A stretch of DNA of 64,000 bases, from positions 434,001-498,000 of the forward strand of contig JBAIAA010000433.1 in assembly GCA_037893245.1 (NCBI GenBank), in the 5' to 3' direction. Both the position numbers and the translations under genes were made by a program. The stretch's first letter is position 1; each line of letters opens with the position of its first letter. The stretch is from Crossaster papposus (taxonomy: Eukaryota > Echinodermata > Asteroidea > Velatida > Solasteridae). This document shows positions 32,646-43,212 of the stretch, one piece after another. The notes beneath the pieces are model-generated. The model did no database searches. It had not been told where the DNA came from and saw only the letters and a program-made list of their open reading frames with translations.

Positions 32646-35600
32646 TTAATGAACGAAATCAGCAAGTTTTCTAGGCCAATGTACGTGGCGACCCGATCGT
32701 GTTCTGGTCACCGTAGTTGGAGTCACCACTGGTTTGGGTGCTTGGGTCAGAATCTGAGTGTCCGAATGATGCTTCTCAACATAAGCGGGCTTAATGCGAT
32801 CAATACATACAGAATCCGCATGTCCATTAATGTCAATGACAAAGTATTTGTCGGCGCGACTGATAACCCTGTACGGTCCTTTGTAGGGCGGCTGAAGGGG
32901 CTTGCGTACTCCATCATAACGCACGAAAACATGGGTACATGTAGCCAGGTTCTTTGGAATATGGACGGCCCGCTGTTGTTGTTGACGAGGAGGTGTTGGA
33001 TTAAGCTGACTCATGGATGCCTTTAGCCGGTCAGCATAACATGCTGGATCCAACAGAGGTGCAGCACTGTCTGGCTCGAAAAATTGGGCTGGCAGTCTCA
33101 GCGTGGTGCCGAAAACGAGTTCAGCTGGACAGTGGCCCAAGTCTGGTTTGATTGCAGAACGAATCCCTAGTAGAATGAGTGGGAGAGCTTCTGTCCATTT
33201 CGTAGTGTCGCCTTGCGCTTTAAGCGAAGCCTTGAGCTGGCGATGGAAACGCTCGACCATGCCGTTTGCTGCTGGATGATAGGCTGTCGTGTGTATGTGT
33301 TTGCAACCAAGGAGCTTAGTGAGAGCACGAAATAGGGCAGATTCAAACTGACGGCCGCGATCGGTTGTCACCGTAGTCGGGGTACCAAATTGAGAAACCC
33401 ATCTCTCGACGAAAGTTCTAGCAACAGTCTCGGCCGTTATGTCAGTTATCGGTATGGCCTCTGGCCATCGCGTGAAGCGATCCACGAAGGTGAGCAGGTA
33501 GCGGTACCCGTTGGATATCGGTAGCGGTCCCACTATGTCGACGTGGACGTGGCTGAACCGAGCGTCAGGTGCAGCGAATGTGCCGAGTGGAGTACGAGTG
33601 TGTCGGTGCACTTTGACGCGCTGGCATGCCATGCACTCACGAGCCCACTGGCAAATGTCACGATTGATACCTGGCCAGACGAATCGCTCGGTGATGAGGC
33701 GTTGTGTCGCTCTGATACCAGGATGTGCGAGTGAATGAAGCGAGTCGAAAACAGTCCTGCGAAGACCACCAGGCACAAACGGGCGTAGTGTGCCCGTAGA
33801 AGCGTCACAAACTAGCTGTGTTGTCCCAGTAGTCAGTGGAATGTCTGTGAGATGAAGTGATGTCGAAGCAGCACGAAGTTTCTGCAATTCATTATCGCGC
33901 TGTTGCATGTCAGCCATAGCATTGTAATCGATAGCGGATGATATTGTGGCTGCATTCAACTGGATCCGGGACAGTGCATCAGCTGGGGCATTGTCAACAC
34001 CCTTCACTGCTCGGATGTCCGTAGTGAATTGTGAAATGAAGTCCAGTTGGCGGATTTCGCGTGGGGAATGTCGGTCCGGTGACGCTTTGAATGCATACGT
34101 GAGTGGTTTGTGATCTGTAAGCACATAGAAGTGACGTCCCTCTAACATGGGGCGAAAGTGACGTATGGTCAGGTAAATGGCCAACAGTTCCCGGCCAAAT
34201 GCACTGTAGCGCGTCTCCGGCGGTTTGAGTTTGCGAGAGAAGAAGGCGATCGGCTGCCAAGCGTCGTCGACTTTTTGCTGGAGGACAGCACCAACCGCGA
34301 GGTCAGATGCGTCAGTCATGACACATAAGTCTGCATTGGGCCGAGGATGTGCGAGGATGGCAGCATTAGCGAGAGCTGACTTGATGTTGTCAAAAGCGAT
34401 TTCAGCTGCTTCAGTCCACTGCAGGCTTTTTGACTTTCCGCGGGATTTCGTGAGATCGGTGAGCGGTTGAAGAATGGCAGCTGCATGCGGCGTGAACCTC
34501 CGGTAGAAGTTCACTAACCCAAGGAACTCCTTGAGCTTGCGTAGCGTCGGGGGTCGTGGGAAATCGCGAATGGCTCGAGTTTTCTCCTCAACTGGGCGGA
34601 CTCCTTGTGAGTCCACACGATGACCGAGGAACTCCAGCGACTCCACACCGAACTGGCATTTCGCTGGATTGATGATGAGTCCGTGGTCAGACAAACGCTT
34701 GAAGAGTTGATGAAGATGAAGTTTGTGCTCTTCTTCGTTAGCACTAGCAACAAGGAGATCATCGATGTATGCATAGCAGAAGTCAAGTCCGCGGATGACG
34801 CTGTCGATGAATCTCTGAAAAGTTTGTGCGGCGTTGCAAAGCCCAAAGGGCATGCGCACAAACTCGTAGAGTCCGAAAGGCGTAGTGACTGCTGTCTTTG
34901 GGATGTCCGAAGGTTCCACGGGGATTTGGTGGTAGGCGCGCACTAAATCGATTTTGGACAACACCTTTGCACCATGCAGCGATGACGAAAAGTCGTGAAT
35001 GTGCGGTATGGGGTAGCGATCGGGAACTGTGCGATCATTGAGGCCGCGGTAATCCCCACACGGTCTCCAATCCCCAGGGGTTTTCTTTGGGACCATGTGG
35101 AGGGGTGAAGCCCAATCGCTGCTTGATGGCCTGATGATGCCAAGTTGTAGCATGTGGTCGAACTCATGTCGTGCAATGTTCAGTCTCTCAGGGTGAAGAC
35201 GACGAGGACGAGCAGAAACCGGTGGGCCTTTTGTGGTGATGTGGTGCGTTACTTCATGCTTGACCGCATTGTCCTCGTAGCACGGCTTGGTGATGTCCGG
35301 AAACTGGGCCAAAAGCGCACTGTATGGTGACTGAGAGTCAATCGTGGAAAACATAGGGTGAGGTGAGGGTCGACTGCACTTGACGCCATTGACGCTGACA
35401 TTGGTCGTGGCATCTAATAGCTGGCAATGTTTCATGTCCACCAACAAATTAAAATGATGCAGGAAATCTGCACCAATGATCGGATGGTGAACATCTGCTA
35501 TGATAAACACCCACCTACATGTCCGTCGGAGTCCTAAGTCCAGCGTGAGTGAACGTTCTCCATACGTAGTTATTGGCGAGCTATTAGCGGCCTGCAAATG

Positions 35601-35840
35601 ACCAGCTTGCCGGGGTCGCTGGCGTTCCAGACGCGATGGGGGGACGACGCTCACTTCCGCCCCAGTGTCAATGAGGAAGTGTTGTCTCGTAGGGCGATCC
35701 ATGACGTAGAAGAGGCGACTACGCGTTTGACCAGCAGCACCCGTCGCCATTAGTTGCTGGAACTCCCGTTTCCCGAATACTGACACGGTTGGCGGCACTT
35801 GCGAGCGTGGTCTCCGAATGATGCATGGTACCAACACCAC
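32646..35840 (-). CDS. pol: Gypsy-2 Pol polyprotein
   Basis: One open frame of 1,064 codons. The protease motif [12 protein letters not shown] is near residue 51. RT carries YIDDLLVAS near 358. RNase H carries [13 protein letters not shown] near 510. The integrase zinc domain begins near 706 ([14 protein letters not shown] with MACQRVK). Its catalytic residues sit in VDIVGPL (about 768), TTDRGRQ (about 828) and GMVERFH (about 861). A GPY-type module (YKGPYRVI) is near the C-terminus. The frame is -1 relative to gag with an overlap of 91 bases. All catalytic residues are present. The stop lies 51 bases before the 3' LTR. Confidence 0.95.
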   Translation of the reverse strand: MVLVPCIIRRPRSQVPPTVSVFGKREFQQLMATGAAGQTRSRLFYVMDRPTRQHFLIDTGAEVSVVPPSRLERQRPRQAGHLQAANSSPITTYGERSLTLDLGLRRTCRWVFIIADVHHPIIGADFLHHFNLLVDMKHCQLLDATTNVSVNGVKCSRPSPHPMFSTIDSQSPYSALLAQFPDITKPCYEDNAVKHEVTHHITTKGPPVSARPRRLHPERLNIARHEFDHMLQLGIIRPSSSDWASPLHMVPKKTPGDWRPCGDYRGLNDRTVPDRYPIPHIHDFSSSLHGAKVLSKIDLVRAYHQIPVEPSDIPKTAVTTPFGLYEFVRMPFGLCNAAQTFQRFIDSVIRGLDFCYAYIDDLLVASANEEEHKLHLHQLFKRLSDHGLIINPAKCQFGVESLEFLGHRVDSQGVRPVEEKTRAIRDFPRPPTLRKLKEFLGLVNFYRRFTPHAAAILQPLTDLTKSRGKSKSLQWTEAAEIAFDNIKSALANAAILAHPRPNADLCVMTDASDLAVGAVLQQKVDDAWQPIAFFSRKLKPPETRYSAFGRELLAIYLTIRHFRPMLEGRHFYVLTDHKPLTYAFKASPDRHSPREIRQLDFISQFTTDIRAVKGVDNAPADALSRIQLNAATISSAIDYNAMADMQQRDNELQKLRAASTSLHLTDIPLTTGTTQLVCDASTGTLRPFVPGGLRRTVFDSLHSLAHPGIRATQRLITERFVWPGINRDICQWARECMACQRVKVHRHTRTPLGTFAAPDARFSHVHVDIVGPLPISNGYRYLLTFVDRFTRWPEAIPITDITAETVARTFVERWVSQFGTPTTVTTDRGRQFESALFRALTKLLGCKHIHTTAYHPAANGMVERFHRQLKASLKAQGDTTKWTEALPLILLGIRSAIKPDLGHCPAELVFGTTLRLPAQFFEPDSAAPLLDPACYADRLKASMSQLNPTPPRQQQQRAVHIPKNLATCTHVFVRYDGVRKPLQPPYKGPYRVISRADKYFVIDINGHADSVCIDRIKPAYVEKHHSDTQILTQAPKPVVTPTTVTRTRSGRHVHWPRKLADFVH

Positions 35841-36628
35841 AACGATGTATCAGCTGTTGTGGAATCTCTGCCGGATGAAGTAGGTGTCTGCGAACGCGAG
35901 CGAACACGTGGTCGACTAAGCTGACGTGGGCGACGCGACAATGCTTGGACCTGCAGCGAAAGTTGGCCGATTTCCTTTCGGAGGAGGTCAAGCTCGGTTG
36001 GCGGTGCCGGTGTTGCCGGTGTACTGATGTAGTCGACTTTCGCTGGTTGCTGAAAGGCGACATCAATTATCTTGTCAGCCAGTTCAGCTAATGGCTCCAG
36101 TTTTACACTGTCTCCAGTCGATGCCAGAACCATTTGAACATTCGAAGGTAATCGCTGCATAAATAGCTGACGGAGAATTGACTCCTCGATGACGCGGTCC
36201 CCCAGCAACTGTCTCATGTGTCGTAACAGCTGACTAGGCTTCCTATCGCCAAGCACCTCCTCATTTAGGAGTTGCTGCAGACGCTTCTGTTCGGTGGCCG
36301 ATGTGCGTTTGATCAACTCCTCTCGCAAAATCTTGTACGGATTCTCGGCAGGTGGGGAGAGAAGCAGATCCCTCACCTCTTGTGCAATATCAGGAGTAAG
36401 TGCCGAAACAATATAGGCGTATTTCGTTTCCTCTGATGTGATATGACGGGTGGCAAATTGGGCCTCCACTTGGGCAAACCAAACGTAAGGATCGGCTGGC
36501 CAGTACGGCGGTAGTTTGATGCTTACCGCCGCAGTCAAATGTCCAGTGCCATGCCCATGGCTGTACCCGCTCGAAGTCGCAGCCTCGGGAGCGTGTTTCG
36601 TACCATCTTTTGACTCCATTTCATCCAT
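35750..36628 (-). CDS. gag: Gypsy-2 Gag with CHCC-type motif
   Basis: An ORF of 292 codons starting just after the primer site. The capsid-like region includes [19 protein letters not shown] and [16 protein letters not shown], the usual pattern of CsRn1/Kabuki-type Gags. Near the C-terminus [18 protein letters not shown] replaces the normal CCHC knuckle, which is known for this clade. The end overlaps pol. Confidence 0.93.
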   Translation of the reverse strand: MDEMESKDGTKHAPEAATSSGYSHGHGTGHLTAAVSIKLPPYWPADPYVWFAQVEAQFATRHITSEETKYAYIVSALTPDIAQEVRDLLLSPPAENPYKILREELIKRTSATEQKRLQQLLNEEVLGDRKPSQLLRHMRQLLGDRVIEESILRQLFMQRLPSNVQMVLASTGDSVKLEPLAELADKIIDVAFQQPAKVDYISTPATPAPPTELDLLRKEIGQLSLQVQALSRRPRQLSRPRVRSRSQTPTSSGRDSTTADTSLWCWYHASFGDHARKCRQPCQYSGNGSSSN

Positions 36629-36630
36629 TT

Positions 36631-36649
36631 GATCACGTCAGGGTCACCA
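36631..36649 (-). promoter_or_regulatory. Primer binding site of Gypsy-2, tRNA-Trp type
   Basis: On the - strand, two bases after the 5' LTR, the sequence is TGGTGACCCTGACGTGATC. It is complementary, with one mismatch, to the 3' end of a eukaryotic tRNA-Trp (…GATCACGTCGGGGTCACCA). Use of tRNA-Trp is a known CsRn1 trait. Confidence 0.82.
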
Positions 36650-36651
36650 AT

Positions 36652-36874
36652 TGTGGGGTCTATGTGATAGTGAAACTACACAGGAGACACTTGTTGGTTG
36701 AAACTGTTTTATTTGATAACGCAAAACACAGCGAGAAAACGAATAGCTTCAGAGCTGTAAAACATGTGATTCGCGACTAGTGAAGAACAAACGTTAACAT
36801 GGAAAATTACAATCTTACGAACTTTGACCTCTCTAATTTTGACTGCCCGATGAGGGCGCACTTTGGCAACTACA
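36652..36874 (-). repeat. Right (5') LTR of Gypsy-2
   Basis: This LTR has the same 223-bp sequence as the copy at 32372. On the - strand it contains AAATAAAAC (complement at about 36703-36711), a plausible polyadenylation signal. No clear TATA box was found. Confidence 0.93.
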
Positions 36875-36984
36875 CAGGCATACTTTATGAAATGATCAGT
36901 ATATATATATATTTTGTTTAATCAATTCTAGAGTTAGCTGCAGTGAATCAGAACTAATTCTATATGGGAAGGGGAGGGTGTTTA

Positions 36985-37335
36985 TGGGAGTTGTCACAAG
37001 TCAGAACTTTTTCTCATCGTTTTCTTAATTTTTTTTGGAGATGCTGAGGCAGTTCTGCTGCGTGAAGTATCATTGGATTTTAGGTGTGTGGCTGGTCTAC
37101 AGAGATAAGTCTGTATAATTTATGATGTGCTGGTATGCCAGCAGTGTGGTTGCGTAACTATCCTGCCCATGAGCGTAAATCTTAATTTTCGTTATTTTTT
37201 TGAGACGCGGAAAAGGTTCTGTTGACAAGTATCATATGGATTGTATTTGTGACTGGTCTGCAGAGATAAATCTGTAATTGTACGTTAACTAGTGGGTATG
37301 CTAGAAAGTGGTTGTTTAACTGGTCTCTCCAGAGC
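36985..37335. repeat. Tandem repeat, unit about 165 bases, two copies
   Basis: Each copy contains, in order, AGATGCTGAGGCAGTTCTG or a related GAGACGCGG word, TATCAT(T/A)GGATT, GACTGGTCTGCAGAGATAA (or GGCTGGTCTACAGAGATAA), GGTATGC and CAGAGCG/CATGAGCG. The copies begin near 37000 and 37165 and differ at many positions. A third partial copy starts near 37330. The array lies in the interior of the foldback element. Confidence 0.5.
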
Positions 37336-37798
37336 GTAATTCTTAACTCTTTTTTTCCTTTTTGTGTAAGACACGCATCTGGGGGTCAGTTCTAGCCACA
37401 TTATCTCTGCTAGATGACAGTCTGTGGTTGGAGTTCGTGGACGAGAAAATACATCAAACGTCTGCAGGCCAATTTGGTTAGACATTCCCTAAAAGCAGGA
37501 GTTTCAAACCCTGTCTCTGGTTTTGGCGACACGATGACCGGTTTGTGTATTGCAACAGTGGTCCCTTTGATTGATTATTACCGGTGATAATATGCCGTCC
37601 CCTCTTTTTTCCCCATTTTTGGAAGGGGAGCAGGGCATATTTTCTGTGCTATATCATGCACGTCATTAGTCACCATCTTATATAGTTCATTTTGCTTTCC
37701 TTGTTTTTATTTGTGTGTCGGCTTATATGACACGTGGCAAGGACAAATACCGGCTTTTTTTTGGGGGGGGGTGTCTTAATTGACTTATTTATTTTGTT

Positions 37799-38346
37799 TT
37801 AGTCTTGAGATCCATTTCTTTGATCATTGTTTTGTTCTTCCAATAGTCCCAATAGAATTTGCAGATTCTCCTCATCAATATTTTGTTCCTCTTGGTTGGA
37901 TTGTGGAGATGCTTTAGTCCTAGATCGAACAAGTTCATCTTTTATGTTTTTGTGCCGTTTGTATGCCAGGATGGGTTGGGTATCAAATATCCTATTTAGA
38001 TATTTGTTTTCGCTAATCAAGGGCCAGTGTTTAAGGATAGCCCGTTTGAGGGCTGGGTGCGCGACATGTGGGTAGTATGGTAGGACGAACACCAGTGGGA
38101 TATTGTTTTTTTCATGCTTAGGGTCCGCGGAGTCTTGACCCTTTGAGAAAGGAGGGCTAGGTCTTCGTTTGTGTATCCGCGCTTTTGAAGTTTGTCTTTG
38201 AAGAATTTAACTCTCTCCTCAAAGTCTTTTAAATGGGTACATATATGTTTGTATCTGGTCACTTCGCCCTTGATTAATCCGCCAAATACCGACATAGGGT
38301 GTGCTGAATCTCGAGCTAGGTACCAGAAAATGGCACCATGACTCAA
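37799..38346 (-). pseudogene. Penelope-like reverse-transcriptase C-terminal fragment, frameshifted
   Basis: Two overlapping frames (38346-38017 and 38092-37799) contain SVFGGLIKGEVTRYKH, FKDKLQKRGYTNEDL and then LPYYPHVAHPALKRAILKHW, PILAYKRHKNIKDELVRS. This succession is typical of the region after the RT domain in Penelope-like elements and related GIY-YIG retroelements. The RT core is missing upstream, where the open frame runs into the repeat unit at 38325. No GIY-YIG domain follows. The frameshift lies near 38100. Family assignment is from pattern memory, so moderate. Confidence 0.55.
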
Positions 38347-38840
38347 ATTTCATCTACGGCTATAAGCTTTGTATTCCTGCAAAGAAAACAACATGTTCAT
38401 GAATAGGGTTAGTATTTTACAGTCAAGATGTAGCGTGCAAAGAGAATACATTGAAAACCCTATGTAAAATATAGCAATTTATGACGTCATACTTAATTTG
38501 CATAAAAGTACACTTATTAGTGCTCCGAAAAAAATGGCACCATGACTCAAATTTCATCTACGGCTATAAGCTTTGTATTCCTGCAAAGAAAACAACATGT
38601 TCATGAATAGGGTTAGTATTTTAAAGTCAAGATGTAGCGTGCAAAGAGAATACATTGAAAACCCTATGTAAAATATAGCAATTTATGACGTCATACTTAA
38701 TTTGCATAAAAGTACACTTATGTGCTCCGAAAAAATGGCACCAAGACTCAAATTGTATCTATGGCTATAAGCTTTGTATTCCTGCAAAGAAAACAAAATG
38801 TTCATGAATTTCTCACGGGATGACAATGGCTGCAAGACTA
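38325..38840. repeat. Right tandem arm of the foldback element, unit about 202 bases
   Basis: The unit starting GAAAAAATGGCACCATGACTC and ending TTTGCATAAAAGTACACTTA occurs near 38326, near 38528, and in part near 38728. The first two copies are almost identical; the third departs after about 95 bases and leads into the terminal sequence. The same words appear in reverse in the left arm (31440-32180). Confidence 0.75.
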
Positions 38841-38918
38841 GAGTGGTAGGTACCGCGAATAGATCAAGTTCCGACTTTGTGCATTCGGGAGAATGTTTGT
38901 GAATGAACGCCATGATGC

Positions 38919-39284
38919 TTAAGAATCGAATATGTCCGGTGACCTTCTTGGACGCTTCTTCGCTGATGAAATGGTCGGTGGGCTCGGACCTTTCCTCTTT
39001 ATAGGCTTGCGTGGTTTACGCGGTGTTTTACGCGGTGGATATTTCGTCGGTTGGTCGTGAGTAGTACCAGCGGCGTGGCCATTGAGGGCATTGTTTGCCA
39101 TTTGCAGTCCCGTCTGAAGTGCTTGTTTTCCAGTATTTTTGGCTCCCTGAGTTATGACCGTGAGAGCCGATCGAAACAGCCCCGACAGGATTCCGCCTAA
39201 GCCATACCCCGTCTGCACTTGCGCTCCTTTGAAATATTGCCCACCTCCAGCTTGAGATTTGTAATACCGTTTGTACGCCGTCAT
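38919..39284 (-). CDS. Polinton basic core / pX-pVI-like protein
   Basis: An open frame of 121 codons, intact, lying three bases after the minor capsid stop and six bases before the major capsid start. The first 70 residues contain a Gly-rich and amphipathic stretch (GLGGILSGLF). The C-terminal 50 residues are strongly basic with many prolines, ending in a KKRPRRS-type nuclear-localisation-like cluster. Polintons commonly have such a protein between the minor and major capsid genes. By position and composition it resembles adenovirus minor core proteins; that is inference. It is one of the few genes of the element without a visible break. Confidence 0.6.
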   Translation of the reverse strand: MTAYKRYYKSQAGGGQYFKGAQVQTGYGLGGILSGLFRSALTVITQGAKNTGKQALQTGLQMANNALNGHAAGTTHDQPTKYPPRKTPRKPRKPIKRKGPSPPTISSAKKRPRRSPDIFDS

Positions 39285-39286
39285 GA

Positions 39287-40043
39287 TTATTGAAATAAGG
39301 AAGGGCGTACCTGACGAAAGTGTAACTTCACCACCACTTTTCCTCGTTCAAATGCAAACATTCGACCCGTGTCGTCCCTTATATTGACGTTTATCGTTTC
39401 AAAATGTTTCGTTTTAACCGGAATATAATGGGGCATGCTGTACGACGTCGAAACCATTTCTCCCGCAGTTTTACTTCCTGTCTTGAGCGGTACTATTTTC
39501 ATCAGGGGAACATTGGCATCGCCTACAAACTGAGGTTCAACGATATCGCTGTATACATAAAGGCCATACACCCCCGAGTAAACGTCGGACGGTTGAGCCC
39601 CCACGGTGCTTTCAAAAAATGACTTACGAGGTAGTCCTAATAATTTGTACAGATCATCGTTAAATACTAAGAACGCACCGGTCCTCAATCTAACTGTAAC
39701 TTTTCTAGAGTTTTTATCTATCGTTAAACCAATACTCTTGCTGTTTTGATAAAATTATCGTTGATGGTATCGAGAACTTCCTGCACGTTACTGTAAAAAC
39801 CGTGAGGTATTTTTAAGTGTCGGGCAATATTACCGTCTTTGGAATAAGTTAATGAATTATTTCTATCCGTTATGTTAAAATAGCAGTGAGGGTACTGTAT
39901 TTCGCTTAGGCCAACTTCCCATTTCCCCGATAAATGAATATAATTAAACAATCTAGTCGGGTATAATCCGACAGTGTATTATTAGGATACACAGACAGAG
40001 AGGCGTTGCTCGGAAGCGTTATATAAAATTGTTCTACCGCCAT
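39287..40043 (-). pseudogene. Polinton minor capsid (penton-like) protein, frameshifted
   Basis: The coding sequence is spread over three frames: an ATG at 40043, a middle piece at 39951-39724, and the C-terminal piece at 39688-39287. Frame changes lie near 39965 and near 39700. The middle piece has the WEVGLSEIQYP-type motif common in Polinton minor capsid proteins, and the last piece has the expected beta-rich pattern. Order (minor capsid, core, major capsid) fits the family. The breaks mean no full protein is made unless the assembly is in error. Confidence 0.68.
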
Positions 40044-40092
40044 GATTCACTTTCAAAGAGCTACTGTCGACGGGAGTGTCTCGTCATCCCTA

Positions 40093-41173
40093 TTAATAAA
40101 GCTTTGTCACCCAACTGTTGAATTTCGATGGATAGCCAAGCCACTTGACCAAATATTCTTTTTGACCATTTTTGGTTCTTTGTCGAATTACTGTTTCCAC
40201 TTTGTACGTATCGTTTTTATCTTTTATCACTTTCTGTAACTCTTCTTCGTAAAATGTTCCCTTTATCGCTTCATCTCCGTAATCTTTGAGCGAATACAGA
40301 GGCCGTACATTACGCACGCGTTTACTGACGGTAAATATTTCTTCCGACCATTGAGGTAAATATCCTTTTCGGAATACTCTAGCCGCTATACTAATCCTAA
40401 CTTTGTTTCCCACCTTAAATTTAAACTTTGGCTCTGGCGCACGCCTGACGTCGGCATATAACGTTTTCCACACCTGTCCTTCATTTTTCTGCGTTACCTC
40501 ACTGGGTTTATACGTATCGAACGATGAGTGGAATTATTGTAAGCATTTATCAGCTCTTGCAACACACCGATATATTTGAAAGTACCGCGATACGAAAAAT
40601 ATTTCCACATCTTAGTTTTGAGCGTTCTGTTAAATCTCTCTACTACACTGGCCTTTGTTTCGTTGTTTACAGTGAAAAATTCAATGTCGTTTTGCTTCAG
40701 AAAACGCTGAAATTCTCGATTCATAAATTCTGTTTCCTTGTCCGAGTGAAGTCGCATGGGCGCCCTTTTGTTATCACTACTCAGTATAGACCGAAAAGCG
40801 TCTAGTATTGTTTTACTTTTTTTATTTTTCAAAGGTCTAGCCCACGCAAACTTTGAAAATACATCGATACAGGTTAGTATATATTTATATCCCTTATTAT
40901 AACGCGATAGTTTTTGAACGTCGCACAAATCTATTTGCCATATTTCGTCAATAGCTATGGCCAGAACACGATTTTTCGGAAACGTTCGTTTAATTTGTTT
41001 GTGTAAAGTATATACATCTTGGGTTTGTAAAAACTCTCTTATTTGCTTACGAGATACACTCCCTCGACGTTTGCTCTCTGATAGAGTTTTTCGACGCTAC
41101 TCAATCCCGTTTCATTTCCAAAATCATAATATAATGTTTTTAGGTACTTGTACCACTCACTGCGTTCCCCCAT
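40093..41173 (-). pseudogene. Polinton integrase with C-terminal chromodomain, frameshifted
   Basis: Three pieces read rightward to leftward. The N-terminal region starts at the ATG at 41173 and shifts frame near 41090. The catalytic core is at 40928-40494, with D in the CIDVFSK strand, D in HSDKETEF and E in ASVVERFNR. The C-terminal part is at 40473-40093 and ends in a chromodomain-like segment (EYLVKWLGYP). Integrases of this retrovirus type with a chromodomain are typical of Polintons. A second frame change lies between 40494 and 40473. The D, D and E residues are all still present. Confidence 0.75.
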
Positions 41174-41481
41174 GATAGTGTTTAGTCATTGAAGTATTAA
41201 TCTAGAATGATCCCAATTTGCTTTTACTACCGTGTTTTATGTTAAACAATCTTAAAGTATGACAATATAAACTTTCTTTTTCTCTTTCATGTTATTTTAT
41301 TTTAAAGTAAACATATTAGAATAATAAACTCAAACAAAAACTTATTTAAATTTATGCTTAAAAAATAAAACAAAATTTAAAAAAAATTAATAAAAAATAA
41401 AAATAAAAAAAATAAAAATTTAAAAAATAAATAATTTTACATACAAAAACAAAAAACAAAAAATTAAGAAAAAATATATAC

Positions 41482-41512
<31 letters not shown>

Positions 41513-41736
41513 CACACGCGCGAGTTCCAAATTAAACATTATTTTTGTAAAACAGGTTTGTAAAACACGACAGGAATATTTAAATTGAACGACTTAAAGA
41601 AGAAAAATAAAACCCCAATAGAACTAAAACTGATGTAAAACAGGTTTGTAAAACAAAAATACGACAGTAACACAATAATAAATTAAAATTAACCATTAAG
41701 AAAACAAAACAAAATCACAGGGTGCATTATCGACCA
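41174..41736. other. AT-rich intergenic spacer with a TA microsatellite
   Basis: The stretch is mostly A and T. It has A-rich runs at 41340-41470 and a (TA)n tract at about 41478-41511 followed by CACACGCGCG. A duplicated word AAACAGGTTTGTAAAAC occurs near 41552 and 41638. No gene is seen. It separates the integrase from the 3' end of the spliced gene. Confidence 0.6.
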
Positions 41737-43079
41737 TTAAACCACATATCCCCTCAGCTCATCGATAGAAGCATTATCTGTCAATTCCACGTGTAGAAAA
41801 TCATAATACTCCAGAATGGCAAGATCTTCGTAGAGATACTGAGAGCGTAAGAAACCACTGGCTAGCACTCTGTCTAGCCAATGGCGCAGACTCATCTCGG
41901 TATCTCTACGAAGATCCTGCAACATTTCATCCAAATATAACTCGAATAGATATTTCGTACTTTCCATTATGCAACTGTGTTGGGTCTGAGACGGGTGGTC
42001 GATAATGCACCCGTTACATTTCAAATATATAAAAGTTTGTAGCATTATTTTAATAACAAGACCAAAGTGACACATTAAATGAGCCCTAATCTCGGCTACG
42101 GGGTCCAGCGAAATGTAGCCGCTGTCGTCTGGCTGATACGCCTCCGGGGCGGGCTGAACGGCGGGTGGTGGGCTCCACATGGCGGGGGGACTCGGGAGTT
42201 TTGGACTCTGGGCTGGGCTCAGTTGTGGACTTAGGAGTTGTAGATTGTGGGCTGGACTCAGTTGTGGCGATGCCGGGAGGCTCCACGCGAGGATGCTCGA
42301 TGCCGCGGAGCTCGGGGGAGGAGGACTGGGCGATTCAAACACCTCAGACTCTAGGTCTGATCCTATACGAAATAAAGAAAAACATAATATTTATTGTGAA
42401 CCGACATTTAAGTTGTTGGTTTGTGGGGGGTGTTCGTTTGTTTGTTTAAAGTTTTTTAACGAGAACAAAACAAAACAAAAGATGATGAGAAAACGACTTA
42501 CCGTATTCAGACCCAGTGGGATCAATAGTGTGTACAGGCTGTCTTTCCTCCATATGTTGATCATCTGTGTATTTGAAAGAAAAGTAATTTGTACTTTACA
42601 CAAGCAAAGAAGAAAAATCTTACGAATCACTTTAGATTGCCCTCAGATTCTAAACGCGTACAATACGTACACAGTGATTTAAAAACACGATTAAGAAATA
42701 ACTTACCGTATTCAGACCCCGTCAGGTCGATGATTTGGGCCTCTTGATCTTCGAGGGAAAGATCTATGTATTTAAAAAATAAATACAAAAATAATTAAAT
42801 ACAATTAAGGGGTACCGCTGTCTTATACAATTACGGAGCGTCAGTTTTATACAATCATTACGTGGGTTTCGGACTGCGCGGTAGATAAACAAACACGAAA
42901 TAATATTACTTACCAACTTCCCAACTCGGCGTTCCCTCAAGTGTTGATGGGGAAGGAGGAGACGTCGGCGTAGATGGTGGTGTCACTTGTCCCCACATTA
43001 AATCGCCGTTCACCAACGCATCTAGTCGCCTCCACTCCCCCTCGGCATCAAAACGTTCGTTGAAAAAGTACTGCGACAT
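41737..43079 (-). CDS. Spliced four-exon gene: SUMO-interaction-like motif, Pro/Ser-rich linker and Cys/His cluster; unknown function
   Basis: Exons read on the - strand are 43079-42914, 42763-42707, 42564-42502 and 42362-41737. Each intron has GTAAGT (or GTAAGTC) and AG, and every junction is phase 1, giving 303 residues. Exon 1 begins MSQYFFNERFDAEGEW. Exons 2 (19 codons) and 3 (21 codons) both end TGSEYG and look like a duplication. Exon 2 contains IIDLTGSE, a classic hydrophobic-acidic SUMO-interaction pattern. Exon 4 opens with a Ser/Pro-rich repetitive stretch. It then has C-x2-C-x3-H-x5-H-x-C (KCNGC…HSC), a likely zinc site, and a helical C-terminus. It lies between integrase and PC4-like genes of the Polinton in the same direction, so it probably belongs to it. 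Its family is not recognised. Splicing and open phase argue that it is or was expressed. Confidence 0.7.
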
Positions 43080-43212
43080 GGTAGTTGAAGGTAGTTTGCT
43101 GGTACTGTCGAATGCTTGGAATGGTCGGAGCGAAGATGGTCTCAAAGACCGGACCCCTGCCCTTTTTATCCACAATTTTAGTCACTGCATTTCCGGGTTT
43201 TATTGTTTTACT

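Larger units (their letters stand above)
32368..36878 (-). mobile_element. Complete CsRn1-type Ty3/Gypsy retrotransposon, 4.5 kb, CAGG target duplication (Gypsy-2)
   Basis: The element occupies 32372-36874 on the - strand between CAGG copies (32368-32371 and 36875-36878). Its two 223-bp LTRs look identical by eye. The primer site matches tRNA-Trp, and Gag has a Cys/His motif of the CHCC kind; both are known marks of the CsRn1 clade. gag and pol are open. It is compact and appears recent and possibly complete. It lies inside the foldback element 31372-38840. Confidence 0.95.
31372..38840. mobile_element. Foldback-type element with 19-bp ends, 3-bp target duplication and tandem-array arms, inside the Polinton capsid gene
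   Basis: The left end reads TAGTCTTGCAGCCATCGTC. The right end is GACAATGGCTGCAAGACTA, its complement with one mismatch. GAG flanks both sides (31369-31371 and 38841-38843), and removing the element restores the capsid reading frame across the junction. Inside each end lies an array of units of about 160-200 bases sharing the words GGTGCCATTTTTTCGG and TTTATGCAAATTA next to TATGACGTCATA. The arrays run in opposite orientation in the two arms. The interior has a Penelope-like RT fragment and Gypsy-2. Without Gypsy-2 and one duplication it is about 2.96 kb. I do not recognise the superfamily. Confidence 0.7.
30106..38913 (-). pseudogene. Polinton major capsid protein (F54H12.2-like family), split by an insertion and frameshifted
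   Basis: The N-terminus lies at 38913-38844. The rest lies at about 31371-30106, on the other side of the foldback element 31372-38840. The two pieces join at a 3-bp duplication (GAG on the + strand). The family is the one usually annotated as 'F54H12.2-like' in invertebrates, recognised as the double-jelly-roll capsid protein of Polintons. The left piece shows two frames (31438-30854 and 30849-30106) with the shift beside an A-run near 30865. The gene starts six bases after the core gene ends. With an insertion and a frameshift it cannot make a capsid. The call rests on family resemblance seen by eye. Confidence 0.75.

Noticed and set aside
40957..41175. 72-codon frame on the + strand
   Set aside because: Antisense to the N-terminal part of the Polinton integrase.
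42179..42682. 167-codon frame on the + strand
   Set aside because: Antisense to the exons of the spliced gene, whose phase-consistent splice sites favour the - strand.
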